A stretch of DNA of 64,000 bases from assembly GCF_900107775.1 (NCBI RefSeq), contig NZ_FNRF01000004.1, forward strand, positions 62,001-126,000, given 5' to 3'. The stretch comes from Xylanibacter ruminicola. GTDB taxonomy: Bacteria > Bacteroidota > Bacteroidia > Bacteroidales > Bacteroidaceae. How positions within the stretch are numbered: the stretch's first letter is position 1; each line of letters opens with the position of its first letter. Below the pieces are notes generated by a model. That model was not told the origin of the DNA, did not search any database, and worked only from the letters and a program-made list of their open reading frames with translations. Position numbers and translations under genes: made by a program. Of this stretch, positions 21,482 to 31,147 are shown one piece after another.

Positions 21482-22531
21482 TTATACGTCTTGGTTCTCA
21501 GGACGCAGCTTACGTACGGTCTCGCCAGCACGCCACATTTCCTGATTACGCATAGCCTCCAACTCTTTCTCCAGTCCAGCGCGGTAGTCGGGCTTCGAGT
21601 TAGCGTCGATGGTAATCTGTGCCTCGTTACCCGTCTGTACCGAGTAGTACAACCACTCCATAACGGGCTTGATAGCATCGTGGAATCGTGGAGCCCAGTC
21701 GAGTGCACCGCGCTGTGCGGTGGTCGAGCAGTTAGCATACATCCAGTCCATACCCTTAGCACCGAAGAGAGGGCCAAGGCTCTGGGTCAATTCCTCTACT
21801 GTTTCATTGAAAGCCTCTGAGGGAGAGTGTCCGTGCTCACGCAGTACCTCGTACTGAGCCAGCAGCAGTCCCTGAATGGCACCCATCAACGAACCACGCT
21901 CACCAGTCAAGTCTGATGTAGCCTCGCGCTCGAAGGTGGTCTCAAACATATATCCGGCACCAATACCGATACCAAAGGCCAGAGTCTTCTCCTTAGCCTT
22001 ACCAGTAGCATCCTGGTAAACAGCATACGAGCAGTTCAAACCACGACCCTCGCAGAACATAGTGCGCAGGCTGGTACCACTACCCTTAGGTGCAACCATA
22101 ATTACGTCAACATCCTTTGGAGGAACTACACCTGTACGATCGCTCCAGTTGATGGCGAAACCGTGGCTGTAATAAAGAGTCTTGCCAGGCTTCAGATACT
22201 GCTTGATGGTGGGCCACTGCTGAATCTGACCAGCATCAGAGAGCAGCATGCAAAGGATTGTACCCTTCTCAGCGGCTTCCTCGATTGAGAACAGAGTCTC
22301 GCCAGGAACCCAACCGTCGGCCACAGCCTTGTCGTAGGTCTTGCCAGGGCGCTGACCCACAATCACATTAAATCCGTTATCACGCAGGTTGCAGGCCTGA
22401 CCTGGTCCCTGAACGCCATAACCGATTACAGCAATGGTTTCATTTTTCAATACTTCACGTGCTTTCTCAAGTGAGAACTCTTTGCTGGTGACAACAGTTT
22501 CTGTTACGCCACCGAAATTCATTTGTGCCAT
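21482..22531 (-). CDS. ilvC: Ketol-acid reductoisomerase
   Basis: KARI catalyses the second step of valine/isoleucine/leucine biosynthesis. The 349-residue class I enzyme has the Rossmann glycine motif IAVIGYGVQGPGQA, the NADPH-loop region VGQRPGKTYDKA, and the metal-binding C-terminal knot (SDLTGERGSLMGA, ETVEELTQS). It is transcribed from a canonical promoter 160 bp upstream behind a long, GC-rich leader that is probably regulatory. Confidence 0.97.
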   Translation of the reverse strand: MAQMNFGGVTETVVTSKEFSLEKAREVLKNETIAVIGYGVQGPGQACNLRDNGFNVIVGQRPGKTYDKAVADGWVPGETLFSIEEAAEKGTILCMLLSDAGQIQQWPTIKQYLKPGKTLYYSHGFAINWSDRTGVVPPKDVDVIMVAPKGSGTSLRTMFCEGRGLNCSYAVYQDATGKAKEKTLAFGIGIGAGYMFETTFEREATSDLTGERGSLMGAIQGLLLAQYEVLREHGHSPSEAFNETVEELTQSLGPLFGAKGMDWMYANCSTTAQRGALDWAPRFHDAIKPVMEWLYYSVQTGNEAQITIDANSKPDYRAGLEKELEAMRNQEMWRAGETVRKLRPENQDV

Positions 22532-22685
22532 ATAGCTTTAAATTTTTACTCGGCTCGCCAATAAGCTTGCCAAGGAGTTGTACTTAATCCCTGCGTTCCG
22601 TGCCAGCCCTACCCGAGAGCCGTCGTCTTGTCAGTTCGCTCCCACCCTACACGAGGATGCGACTTGGGCGTTAACTATTTAAATC
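22532..22685 (-). ncRNA. Structured 5' leader of ilvC (candidate cis-regulatory RNA)
   Basis: The 150-nt leader is markedly GC-richer than normal intergenic DNA here. On the minus strand it can form nested pairings: GUCG (about 22659) with CGAC (about 22620), GGCUC (about 22619) with GAGCC (about 22550) closing a large domain, and inside it AGGGA with UCCUU across an AAGUACAA loop. No open frame with Ile/Val/Leu codon runs is visible, so a leader-peptide attenuator is not supported. It matches no riboswitch class I can recognise. Confidence 0.5.
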
Positions 22686-22690
22686 GGGTG

Positions 22691-22722
22691 CAAATTTAAG
22701 CATTTCTGCCCACACTGCCAAA
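22691..22722 (-). promoter_or_regulatory. Promoter of ilvC
   Basis: On the minus strand TTTG (22719-22722), 20 bp, TAAATTTG (22691-22698). Transcription should start near 22685, leaving a leader of about 150 nt. Confidence 0.8.
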
Positions 22723-22746
22723 AATTTCTCTGCGTTTTTTTATTTT

Positions 22747-23193
22747 TTATTCGAACACCTTGACAATCTCTTCCAGCCACTGCTTGTCAACCTCATCGAA
22801 TGTTGCTAAATCCTTGCTATCGATGTCGAGTACTGCTATAATTTCGCCTTCGGCCGATCTTACTGGCACAACAATTTCCGAACGCGACTCGCTGCTGCAA
22901 GCGATATGACCTGGGAACTGCTCTACATCGGGCACCACGATGGTCTCGCCCTGTTTCCACGAGCTTCCACACACACCCTTGCCATAGCCGATATGCATGC
23001 AGGCCACAGGCCCCTGGAATGGACCCAGTACCAACTCATCGTTCTGTACACGATAGAATCCTGTCCACCAGAATCCCATCTCCAAATGTATGGCAGCTGC
23101 CACATTAGCCATCACAGCCACCTGATCGGTCTCACCAGCGCTCAGCGCCTTAATCTGCTGCTGCAGCAACTGGTATTTCTCTACCTTATTCAT
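22747..23193 (-). CDS. Free methionine-(R)-sulfoxide reductase (GAF domain)
   Basis: The 148-residue single GAF-domain protein matches fRMsr, which reduces free Met-(R)-sulfoxide. Conserved cysteines occur in GPVACMHIGYGKGVCGSSW and HIACSSESRSEIVVPV, the positions that form the resolving and catalytic pair in the family. It is cytosolic. It is preceded on the same strand by a short-chain dehydrogenase gene, 26 bp away. Confidence 0.9.
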   Translation of the reverse strand: MNKVEKYQLLQQQIKALSAGETDQVAVMANVAAAIHLEMGFWWTGFYRVQNDELVLGPFQGPVACMHIGYGKGVCGSSWKQGETIVVPDVEQFPGHIACSSESRSEIVVPVRSAEGEIIAVLDIDSKDLATFDEVDKQWLEEIVKVFE

Positions 23194-23219
23194 TATTATA
23201 TAGTTTAGTTTTAATTGAA

Positions 23220-23927
23220 TTATAACTTGATTCTACGCCAGATGCATCTGGGTATTCTGCGCCAAACGGCAGTCAGGATGCGATATTTCCAGTCAATCAC
23301 ACGGATGTGCTTATGATGTTCGATAGCACTCACAATCTCGCGTGCAACAGCCTGTGGCTTCAGCATCATGGGATAGTGGAATGAGCCACTCAACAAGGCC
23401 GTATCCACAAAACCTGGACGGATATCGGTAAACCTGATGTCGAGCTTTCGTGCATTGGCCTGCTGCTCTAAGGCCTGCAAATACACATTCTGCATGGCTT
23501 TGGTAGCCGAATAGGCAGGTGCCGGACCAAGTCCCTTAGTACCAGCGATAGAGGTGATGGCTGCGATATGCCCCCTGCCCTGCTGGGCAAAAAAGCGATA
23601 GGCACAGCCTATCATACGGGTAAATCCCAAGCCGTTGGTTTCAACTGTAGCCAACTCGATATCGGGTGTCAATTCGCGGTTCTGCTTTCCTATACCCGAG
23701 GCATAGAAAAACAAATCCATTCCACCCAGGCGATCAACCAGCTGCATCAGCTTTTCGGGTGCATCAGCACTGGTCACATCAATCTGCTCCACATCGGCAG
23801 CACCAATGGTTTGCAACAGGTCTAAACGACGAGCGGCCACGCCTACCGTCCAGCCTCGCTGGATGAATAGACGGGCCACTTCGAGTCCTATACCTGATGA
23901 GGCGCCTACAATAATAGCTTTACTCAT
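23220..23927 (-). CDS. Short-chain dehydrogenase/reductase
   Basis: The 235-residue SDR has the cofactor motif GASSGIG (residues 8-14), the NAG-like site, the active-site Ser in AITSIAGTKG, and YxxxK in YSATK. A basic C-terminal tail (WKYRILTAVWRRIPRCIWRRIKL region) suggests membrane contact. Substrate unknown. It overlaps the upstream C1 peptidase gene by 8 bp. Confidence 0.92.
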   Translation of the reverse strand: MSKAIIVGASSGIGLEVARLFIQRGWTVGVAARRLDLLQTIGAADVEQIDVTSADAPEKLMQLVDRLGGMDLFFYASGIGKQNRELTPDIELATVETNGLGFTRMIGCAYRFFAQQGRGHIAAITSIAGTKGLGPAPAYSATKAMQNVYLQALEQQANARKLDIRFTDIRPGFVDTALLSGSFHYPMMLKPQAVAREIVSAIEHHKHIRVIDWKYRILTAVWRRIPRCIWRRIKL

Positions 23928-25323
23928 CGGGCAAGAACAATGGGTCCTCGGGCATTACCATAACCGGCTTGGTATTGTATGCCTTCAGCAACTTCTCCGA
24001 TACATACTTTTTATTTACAACCAGTCGGAACATATACTCACGGAACCAGTCGGCTGTCATAATCAGGCAGCCCTGCTGGCCGTTAGTAGCCCCCCACGAG
24101 TTCTCAACCTTCCACTTAATGGGCTTACCCTGGTTATCCAGGTCGACAGCAGTCAATGTCATAGCGTGGGTAGAACCACTGTCAAAAGTAGAAATACGCT
24201 GAGCCTTATCCATCTTAAAGGTAGTTCCGAATACCGATCCGTAGTCGAAATTATCTAACGAAGCATAGCCGCGCTTACGATCCAGCAACTTGCCTACATC
24301 GTACGAGCTGTACATCTTACGACCGTCCTTCAGCGAAGCAATAGCCAACTGCTCAATCTCCTCCATAGGCAGGTTCAGATAGCGCCAGTTGCTGCCGTCG
24401 TAGGTGTGGCGATCATACTCAACCTCGTAGGTCTTGTAATACTCGCGGCGTGGGTCGTTCATCACCATAATGAAGGTGCCATTCAGCTCACCACCAACAA
24501 CCTCCTGATAAAAACTCAGTGGGGTGTACTCCTTGGCCTCGCCCAGCTGGCGACCGTTCTTATCGTGGAAAGCGTAGGTGAACTTCTCAACGGGAACACC
24601 CAGTGTCAGCTTCAGCATACGATAAATCTGACCCAGCATCTCGGTCTTTGCCTTCTGGATATCGGCAGCACTCTTTTTCTTGGCTACCATATCACGCAGG
24701 TGGAGTCCGAACTCACGCAGCTTCGACGAAATCAGGCTGCGAGCCTTCGAGGTGTTCTCACTGGTAAAGCTCTCAGGCATAATCTCCGAGGGAACCAATC
24801 CGTATTTGGGTGCCAAGTCGGCCACACCGCAGAAAGTACCACCATCACCAATAGGCGAATGGAAGAAGAACTGCACACGCTGATCGTCCATAGGCTTCTT
24901 GGCGGTATCAATCACGCCCTGAAGCATCAGGTTCGACTTCTCCAGCTGATCCCAGAAGAAGAGATAAGCCTGCGAGAACTCGATGCTAACAGAATCGGCC
25001 TTAGCCATATAGTTTGAACGCAGCACGTTCAATCCGCTGAACATCCAGCAACGTCCAGATGATTTCTGGTCGGTAATCGACTGCTTACGGGTTTCAACCG
25101 AGAAATGAGTGTCGATAGGCAGAGCGGCCACCTTGTAGTTCTTGGCCAGCGCATCAATGCTCATACCATAGATGGCATTAGCGATAACACGCTCCTTGCC
25201 ACACTGTTTCTGCTCCTTCTGGATTTCCTGTAACATCTGGGCAGAAATGCCTCCACCCTGTGTCTGCGCCTGTGCCATCATTGCGCAGGCAGCAAACGCG
25301 ATAGTAATTGTACTTCTATTCAT
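23920..25323 (-). CDS. Secreted C1-family aminopeptidase (PepC/bleomycin hydrolase-like)
   Basis: The 467-residue protein has a signal peptide (MNRSTITIAFAACAMMAQAQ) and a full bleomycin-hydrolase-type fold. The triad is in KSSGRCWMFSGLN (Cys), GSTHAMTLTAVD (His) and VENSWGATNG (Asn). PepC-type enzymes are normally cytosolic hexamers, so the exported form is a Bacteroidetes trait. It starts exactly where the M48 gene on the same strand ends (no gap). Confidence 0.93.
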   Translation of the reverse strand: MNRSTITIAFAACAMMAQAQTQGGGISAQMLQEIQKEQKQCGKERVIANAIYGMSIDALAKNYKVAALPIDTHFSVETRKQSITDQKSSGRCWMFSGLNVLRSNYMAKADSVSIEFSQAYLFFWDQLEKSNLMLQGVIDTAKKPMDDQRVQFFFHSPIGDGGTFCGVADLAPKYGLVPSEIMPESFTSENTSKARSLISSKLREFGLHLRDMVAKKKSAADIQKAKTEMLGQIYRMLKLTLGVPVEKFTYAFHDKNGRQLGEAKEYTPLSFYQEVVGGELNGTFIMVMNDPRREYYKTYEVEYDRHTYDGSNWRYLNLPMEEIEQLAIASLKDGRKMYSSYDVGKLLDRKRGYASLDNFDYGSVFGTTFKMDKAQRISTFDSGSTHAMTLTAVDLDNQGKPIKWKVENSWGATNGQQGCLIMTADWFREYMFRLVVNKKYVSEKLLKAYNTKPVMVMPEDPLFLPDE

Positions 25324-26205
25324 TTATTTCTTTTTTGTAGTTTTTTTAGTTGTAGTCTTTTTTGCGGTGGTTGTCTTCTTGGCCGTAGTGGTGGTCTTTG
25401 GCTTGTAGTACTTCTTAGCCTCGGGCAACCAACCCTGAATGTTCTTGATACGTGTAGCATCTGATGGGTGATCGCTCAGGAACTCAGATGTGTTGCTGGT
25501 GCTGGCCGAAGCCATACGCTGCCAGAAAGTAACAGCAGCCTCAGGATTATAACCTGCCATCGCAGCAAAAATCAGTCCCATGTAATCAGCCTCGCTCTCG
25601 TGGTTACGCGAATACTTGAGGTTAGCCAGATTCAAACCTGCCGATGCCATAGCCTGACCCAGAGAAATGGTATTGGTACCAACACCTAATACACTGGCCA
25701 GCGCACCTACACCCTGAATACCATACTGCTGCTTAATCTGGGTGCTCATCTGCTCGGCTGAGTGACGTGCCACAGCGTGGGCAATCTCATGTCCAAGCAC
25801 GATAGCCAGCGAAGCCTCGTCCTGAGTGATAGGCAGGAGTCCCTCGTAAACCACAATCAGTCCGCCAGGCATACACCATGCGTTGGCCTGCTTATCGGCC
25901 ACCAGGTTAAACTGCCACTTGTAGTTCTGCACATCGTTCTGCATACCGTTAGCATTCAGATAGCTTACCACAGCGTTGGCCAGATTCTGTCCCACGCGCT
26001 TAACCATAGCGGTTTTGGTGGCATCGGTAGACAGCTTGGCTGTTTTCATAAACTCCTGATACTGCTGGGTCGACAGGCTCAGCATCTCACCATCGCTAAC
26101 CATCAGATTCTGCTTACGCCCCGTGATAGGTACAGTACTTGTGGTACCGCAGCTAACCAACAGAGCGGTAACCATCGACATGAGTAAAAACTTAATTTTC
26201 TTCAT
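25324..26205 (-). CDS. M48-family metallopeptidase lipoprotein
   Basis: The 293-residue protein has a lipobox (LLVSCG) after a signal peptide and the zinc motif HEIAHAVARHS (about 128-138) with the downstream EADYMGL Glu. This matches the periplasmic M48/BepA-like group involved in envelope quality control. The C-terminal 25 residues are a low-complexity Lys/Thr tail (TTTAKKTTTAKK...), which is unusual and encoded by near-tandem repeats. It heads an operon with the C1 peptidase and SDR genes. Confidence 0.92.
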   Translation of the reverse strand: MKKIKFLLMSMVTALLVSCGTTSTVPITGRKQNLMVSDGEMLSLSTQQYQEFMKTAKLSTDATKTAMVKRVGQNLANAVVSYLNANGMQNDVQNYKWQFNLVADKQANAWCMPGGLIVVYEGLLPITQDEASLAIVLGHEIAHAVARHSAEQMSTQIKQQYGIQGVGALASVLGVGTNTISLGQAMASAGLNLANLKYSRNHESEADYMGLIFAAMAGYNPEAAVTFWQRMASASTSNTSEFLSDHPSDATRIKNIQGWLPEAKKYYKPKTTTTAKKTTTAKKTTTKKTTKKK

Positions 26206-26295
26206 ACCTTTTTATGCAATTATTTAGTTATTATCGTTTTCAGCGTGCAAAATAAGCAAAAAAAATCGACATTTGCAAATTTTAAGCATAAAAAT

Positions 26296-26321
26296 AGAGA
26301 CATTCCCGAAGGAATGCCTCT
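26296..26321 (-). terminator. Terminator of the 26359-26721 gene
   Basis: AGAGGCATTCC, UUCG loop, GGAATGTCTCT on the minus strand, followed by ATTTTTA. A stable UUCG tetraloop hairpin. Confidence 0.8.
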
Positions 26322-26358
26322 ATAAAGAATGACCAATAATAACTAAAAAACTACGAAT

Positions 26359-26721
26359 TTACTTGTTCAAACCACGGTTGTTGATAGTGGTGTTCAGCAG
26401 CAGCAGGTATGTACGCATCTGATCCTCGCTGAGTACGTAGCGCATACGCTTAACGTCGGTATCGATAGCGTGCTTAACCATAGCCTCGCGCTCGCTGTTG
26501 CTAGCCTGAGCTGCATATGAGATCTCAGTATTGAATACATTGTGGATGTTCTCAACAGCCTCGCGCTGGTCGATAGCCAGGTTCAGAACCTTTGAGAGCT
26601 TGTCCATGTTAACGTCCATCTTGTAAGCCTCAACGTTGTTTACAGCGTTAGTGTTCTCACCCTCAGCAAATGCAGTTGTCATGCTCAGCATTGCTACCAA
26701 TGTCATCATCATCTTTTTCAT
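26359..26721 (-). CDS. Small secreted helical protein
   Basis: The 120-residue product has a signal peptide (MKKMMMTLVAMLSMTTAFA) and a mature, all-helical part ending in VLSEDQMRTYLLLLNTTINNRG. The helix layout and 'LSEDQ...Y..LL' line loosely recall Spy/CpxP-type periplasmic proteins, but it is not clearly in that family. It has its own promoter (TACCTTTG on the minus strand, 26814-26821), a 90-nt leader and a strong terminator, so it is an independent unit. Confidence 0.8.
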   Translation of the reverse strand: MKKMMMTLVAMLSMTTAFAEGENTNAVNNVEAYKMDVNMDKLSKVLNLAIDQREAVENIHNVFNTEISYAAQASNSEREAMVKHAIDTDVKRMRYVLSEDQMRTYLLLLNTTINNRGLNK

Positions 26722-27004
26722 CTTTTTACCCTTTCTTTTTTTTACTCGGTGGCTTTTTGCAGCCTACCTACTTTTTTACTTTAATTTGTTACCCTTTTGT
26801 CTTTTTGACGGTGCAAAGGTACGGCGATTTTTTGATACTCGCAATTATTTTTGCGTAATTGTGTGCGAACACAGCCCTTTTATTGATACATATCAAAGAA
26901 AGGCAGAAATAAGTATTTTTTTACTTTTTCCAATTAAACGTTCGTGTATTTGGCAGAAAATGCGTAACTTTGCAGGCTGAAACTAAATATATATAATAGG
27001 TATA

Positions 27005-27619
27005 ATGGAAGAGACAAAAAACAGATTCATGTCGGTTGTATACCAGTTGTACAGCCTGAAGGATGGCAAGAGTGAGCTTGAGGAGCAGACTGGCGATGAC
27101 CGTCCATTTGAGTTTATCACCGGATTCAGCGTAGCACTCGACGCCTTTGAGGAGAAGGTAAAGGGTCTTGAGAAGGGCAGCGACTTTGATTTCGAGCTGG
27201 CTCCTGCTCAGGCATTCGGCGAGTATGTAGCTGAGGGTGTTCACAAGGTTAGCCGCGAGGTATTTACCGTTAACGGTCATTTCGATCACGATAACATCTT
27301 CGAGGGTGCCGTTATCACTCTGATGGACAACGAGGACCATCAGTTCATGGCCAAGGTGGTAAAGATCGAGGAAGACGGTGTTACCGTTGACACCAACCAC
27401 CCATTGGCTGGCAAGACCCTGAACTTCAAGGGTAAGGTGATTGAGAACCGCGAGGCTACCGACGAGGAGATTCAGCACCTGATTAAGCATATGACAGGCG
27501 GATGCGGCGGTTGTGGTGGCTGCGGTGGCGACCACGAGGGCTGCAATCACGAGGGCTGCGATCACGAGCATCACCACCACGACGATGGCTGTGGTTGCGG
27601 TTGCGGACACTGTCACTAA
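27005..27619 (+). CDS. slyD: FKBP-type peptidyl-prolyl isomerase, SlyD type
   Basis: SlyD is a two-domain folding helper with prolyl isomerase activity and a metal-binding tail used in nickel delivery. The 204-residue protein has the FKBP half-domains flanking an IF (insert-in-flap) chaperone domain (about 75-130, starting at [12 protein letters not shown]). The last 40 residues are extremely rich in Cys, His and Gly ([36 protein letters not shown]). A -7 box TAACTTTG is at 26965-26972. aroC follows 26 bp later. Confidence 0.95.
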   Translation: MEETKNRFMSVVYQLYSLKDGKSELEEQTGDDRPFEFITGFSVALDAFEEKVKGLEKGSDFDFELAPAQAFGEYVAEGVHKVSREVFTVNGHFDHDNIFEGAVITLMDNEDHQFMAKVVKIEEDGVTVDTNHPLAGKTLNFKGKVIENREATDEEIQHLIKHMTGGCGGCGGCGGDHEGCNHEGCDHEHHHHDDGCGCGCGHCH

Positions 27620-27645
27620 TCCATCATAATAATCCCCTACCCACT

Positions 27646-28737
27646 ATGCGCAACACATTTGGACACATATTCACACTCACTACCTTCGGCGAAAGTCATG
27701 GCGAGGCCGTTGGCGGCGTGATTGATGGCATGCCTGCCGGCATCGACATCGACATGGAGTTTATTCAGAGCGAACTGAATCGCCGTCGCCCTGGTCAGAG
27801 TGCTATCACCACCTCGCGACAGGAAGCCGACCGTGTAGAACTGCTGAGCGGTGTGTTTGAGGGCAAGTCGACAGGCTGTCCCATCGGATTCATCGTTCGT
27901 AACACCAATCAGCACTCCAACGATTACGAGAATATGCGTAACCTTTTCCGTCCATCGCATGCCGACTACACGTATTTCGAGAAGTACGGCATCCGCGATC
28001 ATCGTGGTGGCGGCCGCTCGTCGGCACGTATCACCATCAGTCGTTGCGTGGGCGGCGCATTAGCCAAACTGGTATTGCGCCAGAAGGGAATCAGTATCCA
28101 GGCCTACACTTCACAGGTAGGCGATATTACACTTGATAAGGATTACAGCCGCTACGACCTTAGTCTTACCGAGACTAACGCCGTACGTTGCCCCGACCAG
28201 CAGAAAGCGGCCGAAATGGAGGCGCTGATAGCAAAGGTAAAGGCCGAGGGCGACACCATTGGCGGTATCATTACTTGTGTGATTAAGGGATGTCCCACAG
28301 GCTTAGGCGAGCCTGAGTTCGATAAGTTGCACGCCTCGTTAGGTCAGGCCATGCTCAGCATCAATGCCGTTAAAGGCTTTGAGTATGGCGATGGTTTCGA
28401 CAGCGCTACTATGCGCGGCAGTCAGGTAAACGACGTGTTCGTACCATCACCTGACAACCAGCAGTCATCGCCCATCACCACCACTACCAATCACAGTGGC
28501 GGCATTCAGGGCGGCATCAGCAACGGGCAGGACATTTACTTCCGTGTGGCCTTTAAACCAGTAGCCACTATTCTTACCGAACAGCAAACGGTAGATAAGG
28601 AAGGAAATGCCACCACTTTCACTGCTCACGGGCGCCACGATCCGTGCGTTTTGCCCAGAGCAGTACCTGTTGTTGAATCGATGGCTGCAATGACAATTTT
28701 AGACTATATTTTACTGCGAAATGCGGTAATTTTATAG
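27646..28737 (+). CDS. aroC: Chorismate synthase
   Basis: AroC converts EPSP to chorismate with reduced FMN. The 363-residue protein shows the signatures [14 protein letters not shown] (residues 14-27), [13 protein letters not shown] near the C-terminus and [13 protein letters not shown] loop ([13 protein letters not shown]). An in-frame extension upstream to 27502 overlaps slyD and encodes an Arg/Trp-rich non-protein, so the ATG at 27646 is chosen. Confidence 0.97.
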   Translation: MRNTFGHIFTLTTFGESHGEAVGGVIDGMPAGIDIDMEFIQSELNRRRPGQSAITTSRQEADRVELLSGVFEGKSTGCPIGFIVRNTNQHSNDYENMRNLFRPSHADYTYFEKYGIRDHRGGGRSSARITISRCVGGALAKLVLRQKGISIQAYTSQVGDITLDKDYSRYDLSLTETNAVRCPDQQKAAEMEALIAKVKAEGDTIGGIITCVIKGCPTGLGEPEFDKLHASLGQAMLSINAVKGFEYGDGFDSATMRGSQVNDVFVPSPDNQQSSPITTTTNHSGGIQGGISNGQDIYFRVAFKPVATILTEQQTVDKEGNATTFTAHGRHDPCVLPRAVPVVESMAAMTILDYILLRNAVIL

Positions 28738-28774
28738 AAAAGAACACCCTAATTGCAAAAAATTGCAAAAAAGA

Positions 28775-28806
28775 TTTGGTAGTTTAAAAAACTATGCGTA
28801 TCTTTG
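28775..28806 (+). promoter_or_regulatory. Promoter of the small RNA candidate
   Basis: TTTG (28775-28778), 20 bp, TATCTTTG (28799-28806): a textbook Bacteroidetes promoter with no coding gene in front of it on this strand. Confidence 0.8.
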
Positions 28807-28811
28807 CACCG

Positions 28812-28912
28812 CAATCAGGGATTTGGGAAAACCCCGGAATTGCTTTAGTTAAGTCTAGTTTAGTTTTTGTGTTGGTTGGGGGCTGCCGATTGGTAGCCCC
28901 CAAATTTTTTAT
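28812..28912 (+). ncRNA. Candidate small RNA, about 100 nt
   Basis: A canonical promoter (28775-28806) and an intrinsic terminator (stem TTGGGGGCT / AGCCCCCAA at 28876-28903, T6 tract to 28910) define a transcript of about 100 nt. It has a GGG-AAAA-CCC 5' hairpin, a U-rich unpaired middle (UUUAGUU, GUUUAGUUUUUGUG) and no ATG. That is the layout of trans-acting sRNAs. It is convergent with pyrD. Confidence 0.65.
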
Positions 28913-28923
28913 CTATACGGCAC

Positions 28924-28947
28924 AAAAAAAGGGGTTAAATAACCCCT
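28924..28947 (-). terminator. Terminator of pyrK-pyrD, overlapping the stop codon
   Basis: On the minus strand GGGGTT, ATTT, AACCCC followed by seven T. The pyrD stop TAA (28935-28937) is part of the stem. Confidence 0.8.
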
Positions 28948-29840
28948 ATGATTTCGTTTACCGACTGGCAGCCGTGTGCATCAAGCCACTCGTTAATGCC
29001 GTCCCTCACCTTAATACTTACTGCCGGATCCAGGAAGTTGGCTGTACCAATCTCGATAGCCGTAGCACCAGCCATCAGGAACTCAATGGCATCCTTGGCA
29101 CAGCTAATGCCTCCTAAACCTATTACAGGTATCTTCACGGCCTTAGCCACCTGCCACACCATACGCAGCGCCACAGGCTTTACACAAGGGCCGCTTAAAC
29201 CGCCTGTATTGATGCTCAGCAGCGTTTTGCGCTTCTCGATATCAATAGCCATACCCATCAGCGTATTAATCAGCGATACACTATCAGCACCCTCGGCCTC
29301 TACAGCACGCGCAATCTCGGCAATATCAGTTACGTTTGGACTCAGCTTTACTATCAGCGTTTTGCGGTAACGCTGGCGCACAGCCTTTACCACACTGGCA
29401 GCACCAGCACAGGTAACACCAAAGGCCATACCTCCATCCTTTACGTTAGGACACGAGATATTCAGCTCGATGGCAGGGATTTTTTCTAATGCATCGATAC
29501 GGGCAGCACACTCAGCATAATCCTCAGGACTCGATCCGCTCACGTTTACAATCATATTGGTATCTATATCCTTAATCTGCGGATAGATGTGTTCACAAAA
29601 GTAATCTACGCCTTTATTCTGCAGTCCTACACAGTTCAGCATACCGCTGGCTGTTTCGGCCATACGTGGATAGTCGTTTCCCTCACGTGGATTCAGGGTG
29701 GTTCCCTTCACAATAATACCACCGATACCATCCAGAGGCATCAGGTCGGCAAACTCCAATCCGTAACCAAAAGTACCCGATGCAGTCATCACAGGGTTCT
29801 TCAGCTCCAAGTCAGCAATCTTTACATTTAGTCTTGCCAT
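28935..29840 (-). CDS. pyrD: Dihydroorotate dehydrogenase B, catalytic subunit
   Basis: PyrDB oxidises dihydroorotate to orotate in UMP synthesis, passing electrons to PyrK. The 301-residue TIM-barrel flavoprotein has [13 protein letters not shown] near the N-terminus, [13 protein letters not shown] with the catalytic-base region, KLSPNVTDI and the FMN phosphate site [19 protein letters not shown]. The start overlaps the end of pyrK by 13 bp, confirming a type 1B heterotetramer operon. Confidence 0.96.
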   Translation of the reverse strand: MARLNVKIADLELKNPVMTASGTFGYGLEFADLMPLDGIGGIIVKGTTLNPREGNDYPRMAETASGMLNCVGLQNKGVDYFCEHIYPQIKDIDTNMIVNVSGSSPEDYAECAARIDALEKIPAIELNISCPNVKDGGMAFGVTCAGAASVVKAVRQRYRKTLIVKLSPNVTDIAEIARAVEAEGADSVSLINTLMGMAIDIEKRKTLLSINTGGLSGPCVKPVALRMVWQVAKAVKIPVIGLGGISCAKDAIEFLMAGATAIEIGTANFLDPAVSIKVRDGINEWLDAHGCQSVNEIIGVI

Positions 29841-30601
29841 AACAGTTTCTTAATATTAAACACGGGTCCATCCTTACAAACACACAAATTGCCCTCGGTA
29901 GTCTTCTCTACGCAGCACAGACAAGCACCCAGTCCGCAAGCCATCAGGTTCTCTAACGAGGCCTCACAGTCGATGCTATTCTGACGGGCATAACGAGCCA
30001 CAGCCTTCATCATCGGCGTAGGGCCGCAGGTACTGATACGATCGAAACGCTCCTCGTTCAGCAGCGAGTGATTAGTTACAAAGCCCTTCTCGCCCATCGA
30101 TCCGTCCTCGGTTGTTACGTACACGCGCCCGAACATATTAAATATAGGCAGCATCAGCAGATCGTTGGCCGTACGCGCTCCTAGCAGGAAGGTAGGCTCA
30201 ATGCCCTGCCGCTTCATCTCGGCACCCATATACAGCAATGGGGCCACTCCCACGCCACCACCAACCAGCAGCACCTTCTCGCCAGTCTTGGCAGGTGTAA
30301 AACCGTTGCCTAATGGCAGCACACAGTTAAGCGTATCGCCAGGTTGTAGTTTAGCTAATGTACGGGTTCCGTCGCCAACGGTAGCTACTAACAGCCAAAG
30401 CTCGTTGGCGTTGCGATCAACAAAGTTAATGGAAATGGGGCGGCGTAAAAAGGTAGATGTTGAACCATCTACACGCACCTCGACAAACTGACCGGGCAGC
30501 ATATCGGGCAGAGGTTTATCATCAGTTAGTTTTATAAGCACATAACGCTGATGAATCTGCTCTACCTGCTTCACCTTGAGGTCAAGTATATACTTCTTCA
30601 T
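29828..30601 (-). CDS. pyrK: Dihydroorotate dehydrogenase B, electron transfer subunit
   Basis: PyrK carries FAD and a 2Fe-2S cluster and transfers electrons from PyrD to NAD+. The 257-residue ferredoxin-reductase-like protein has the FAD site ([10 protein letters not shown]), the nucleotide-binding [13 protein letters not shown], and the Cys cluster [23 protein letters not shown] near the C-terminus. A promoter lies at 30625-30655 (TACCTTTG with upstream TTTG on the minus strand). Confidence 0.95.
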   Translation of the reverse strand: MKKYILDLKVKQVEQIHQRYVLIKLTDDKPLPDMLPGQFVEVRVDGSTSTFLRRPISINFVDRNANELWLLVATVGDGTRTLAKLQPGDTLNCVLPLGNGFTPAKTGEKVLLVGGGVGVAPLLYMGAEMKRQGIEPTFLLGARTANDLLMLPIFNMFGRVYVTTEDGSMGEKGFVTNHSLLNEERFDRISTCGPTPMMKAVARYARQNSIDCEASLENLMACGLGACLCCVEKTTEGNLCVCKDGPVFNIKKLLWQD

Positions 30602-30658
30602 ACTTCAAATTTTTAATTCGGGTACAAAGGTACTATTATTTTTTGAAACCACAAAACT

Positions 30659-31147
30659 TTATTTCTTCGCAGGTACAAAAGTATCCCAGGTCTGATCATC
30701 GTAAAACACACGAATCTCGATAACCTTACGCTGCGGTTTGTCAACGAATTTTACCTCCTCACGAACGATTTCTGGGTGTGTATTACGTACACTATTGTAA
30801 TTTTGGGGCTGCTGAGCCACATTTTGAGGGGCCTGTACAGGTGCATCTTCAAAATTCAACATCAGATTTTGCTCGATAGGGTGGGTACCAGGGGTACCTT
30901 CAGCCTCCGAAAACAGATCCTGATCGGGGGTGTTTTGGGGCAGATACATATCACCAGAGCCAAACATCAACCAATCGGTATTGATGTTAGGAATTTTCTT
31001 TTTGATGGCTTCAACGATGTTTAAGGTAGGACGGGTACGACCGTTGAAGATGCTACTAAGGGTAGCTGGACTCTGACCGATGTAGTCGGCGAAGAGCTGC
31101 TGAGTCATGTGCTGGCTCTCCATAATTTGCCTGATTCTATCTTTCAT
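30659..31147 (-). CDS. XRE-family transcriptional regulator
   Basis: The 162-residue protein has an N-terminal Cro/CI-type HTH (IRQIMESQHMTQQLFADYIGQSPATLSSIFNG region, residues 4-36), then LNIVEAIKKKIPNINTDWL, a Pro/Gln-rich linker (about 75-120), and a short C-terminal beta segment (KVIEIRVFYDDQTW). This is a common Bacteroidales HTH type of unknown target. A -7 box (TACCTTTG, minus strand, 31201-31208) lies upstream in AT-rich DNA. Confidence 0.9.
   Translation of the reverse strand: MKDRIRQIMESQHMTQQLFADYIGQSPATLSSIFNGRTRPTLNIVEAIKKKIPNINTDWLMFGSGDMYLPQNTPDQDLFSEAEGTPGTHPIEQNLMLNFEDAPVQAPQNVAQQPQNYNSVRNTHPEIVREEVKFVDKPQRKVIEIRVFYDDQTWDTFVPAKK

Noticed and set aside
27502..27645. In-frame N-terminal extension of aroC
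   Set aside because: It overlaps the slyD tail and is Arg/Trp-rich; the family start is at 27646.
28794..29117. 107-codon plus-strand frame over the small RNA and pyrD end
   Set aside because: Its ATG lies within the promoter box region, upstream of the expected transcript start, and it runs through a terminator and antisense to pyrD.
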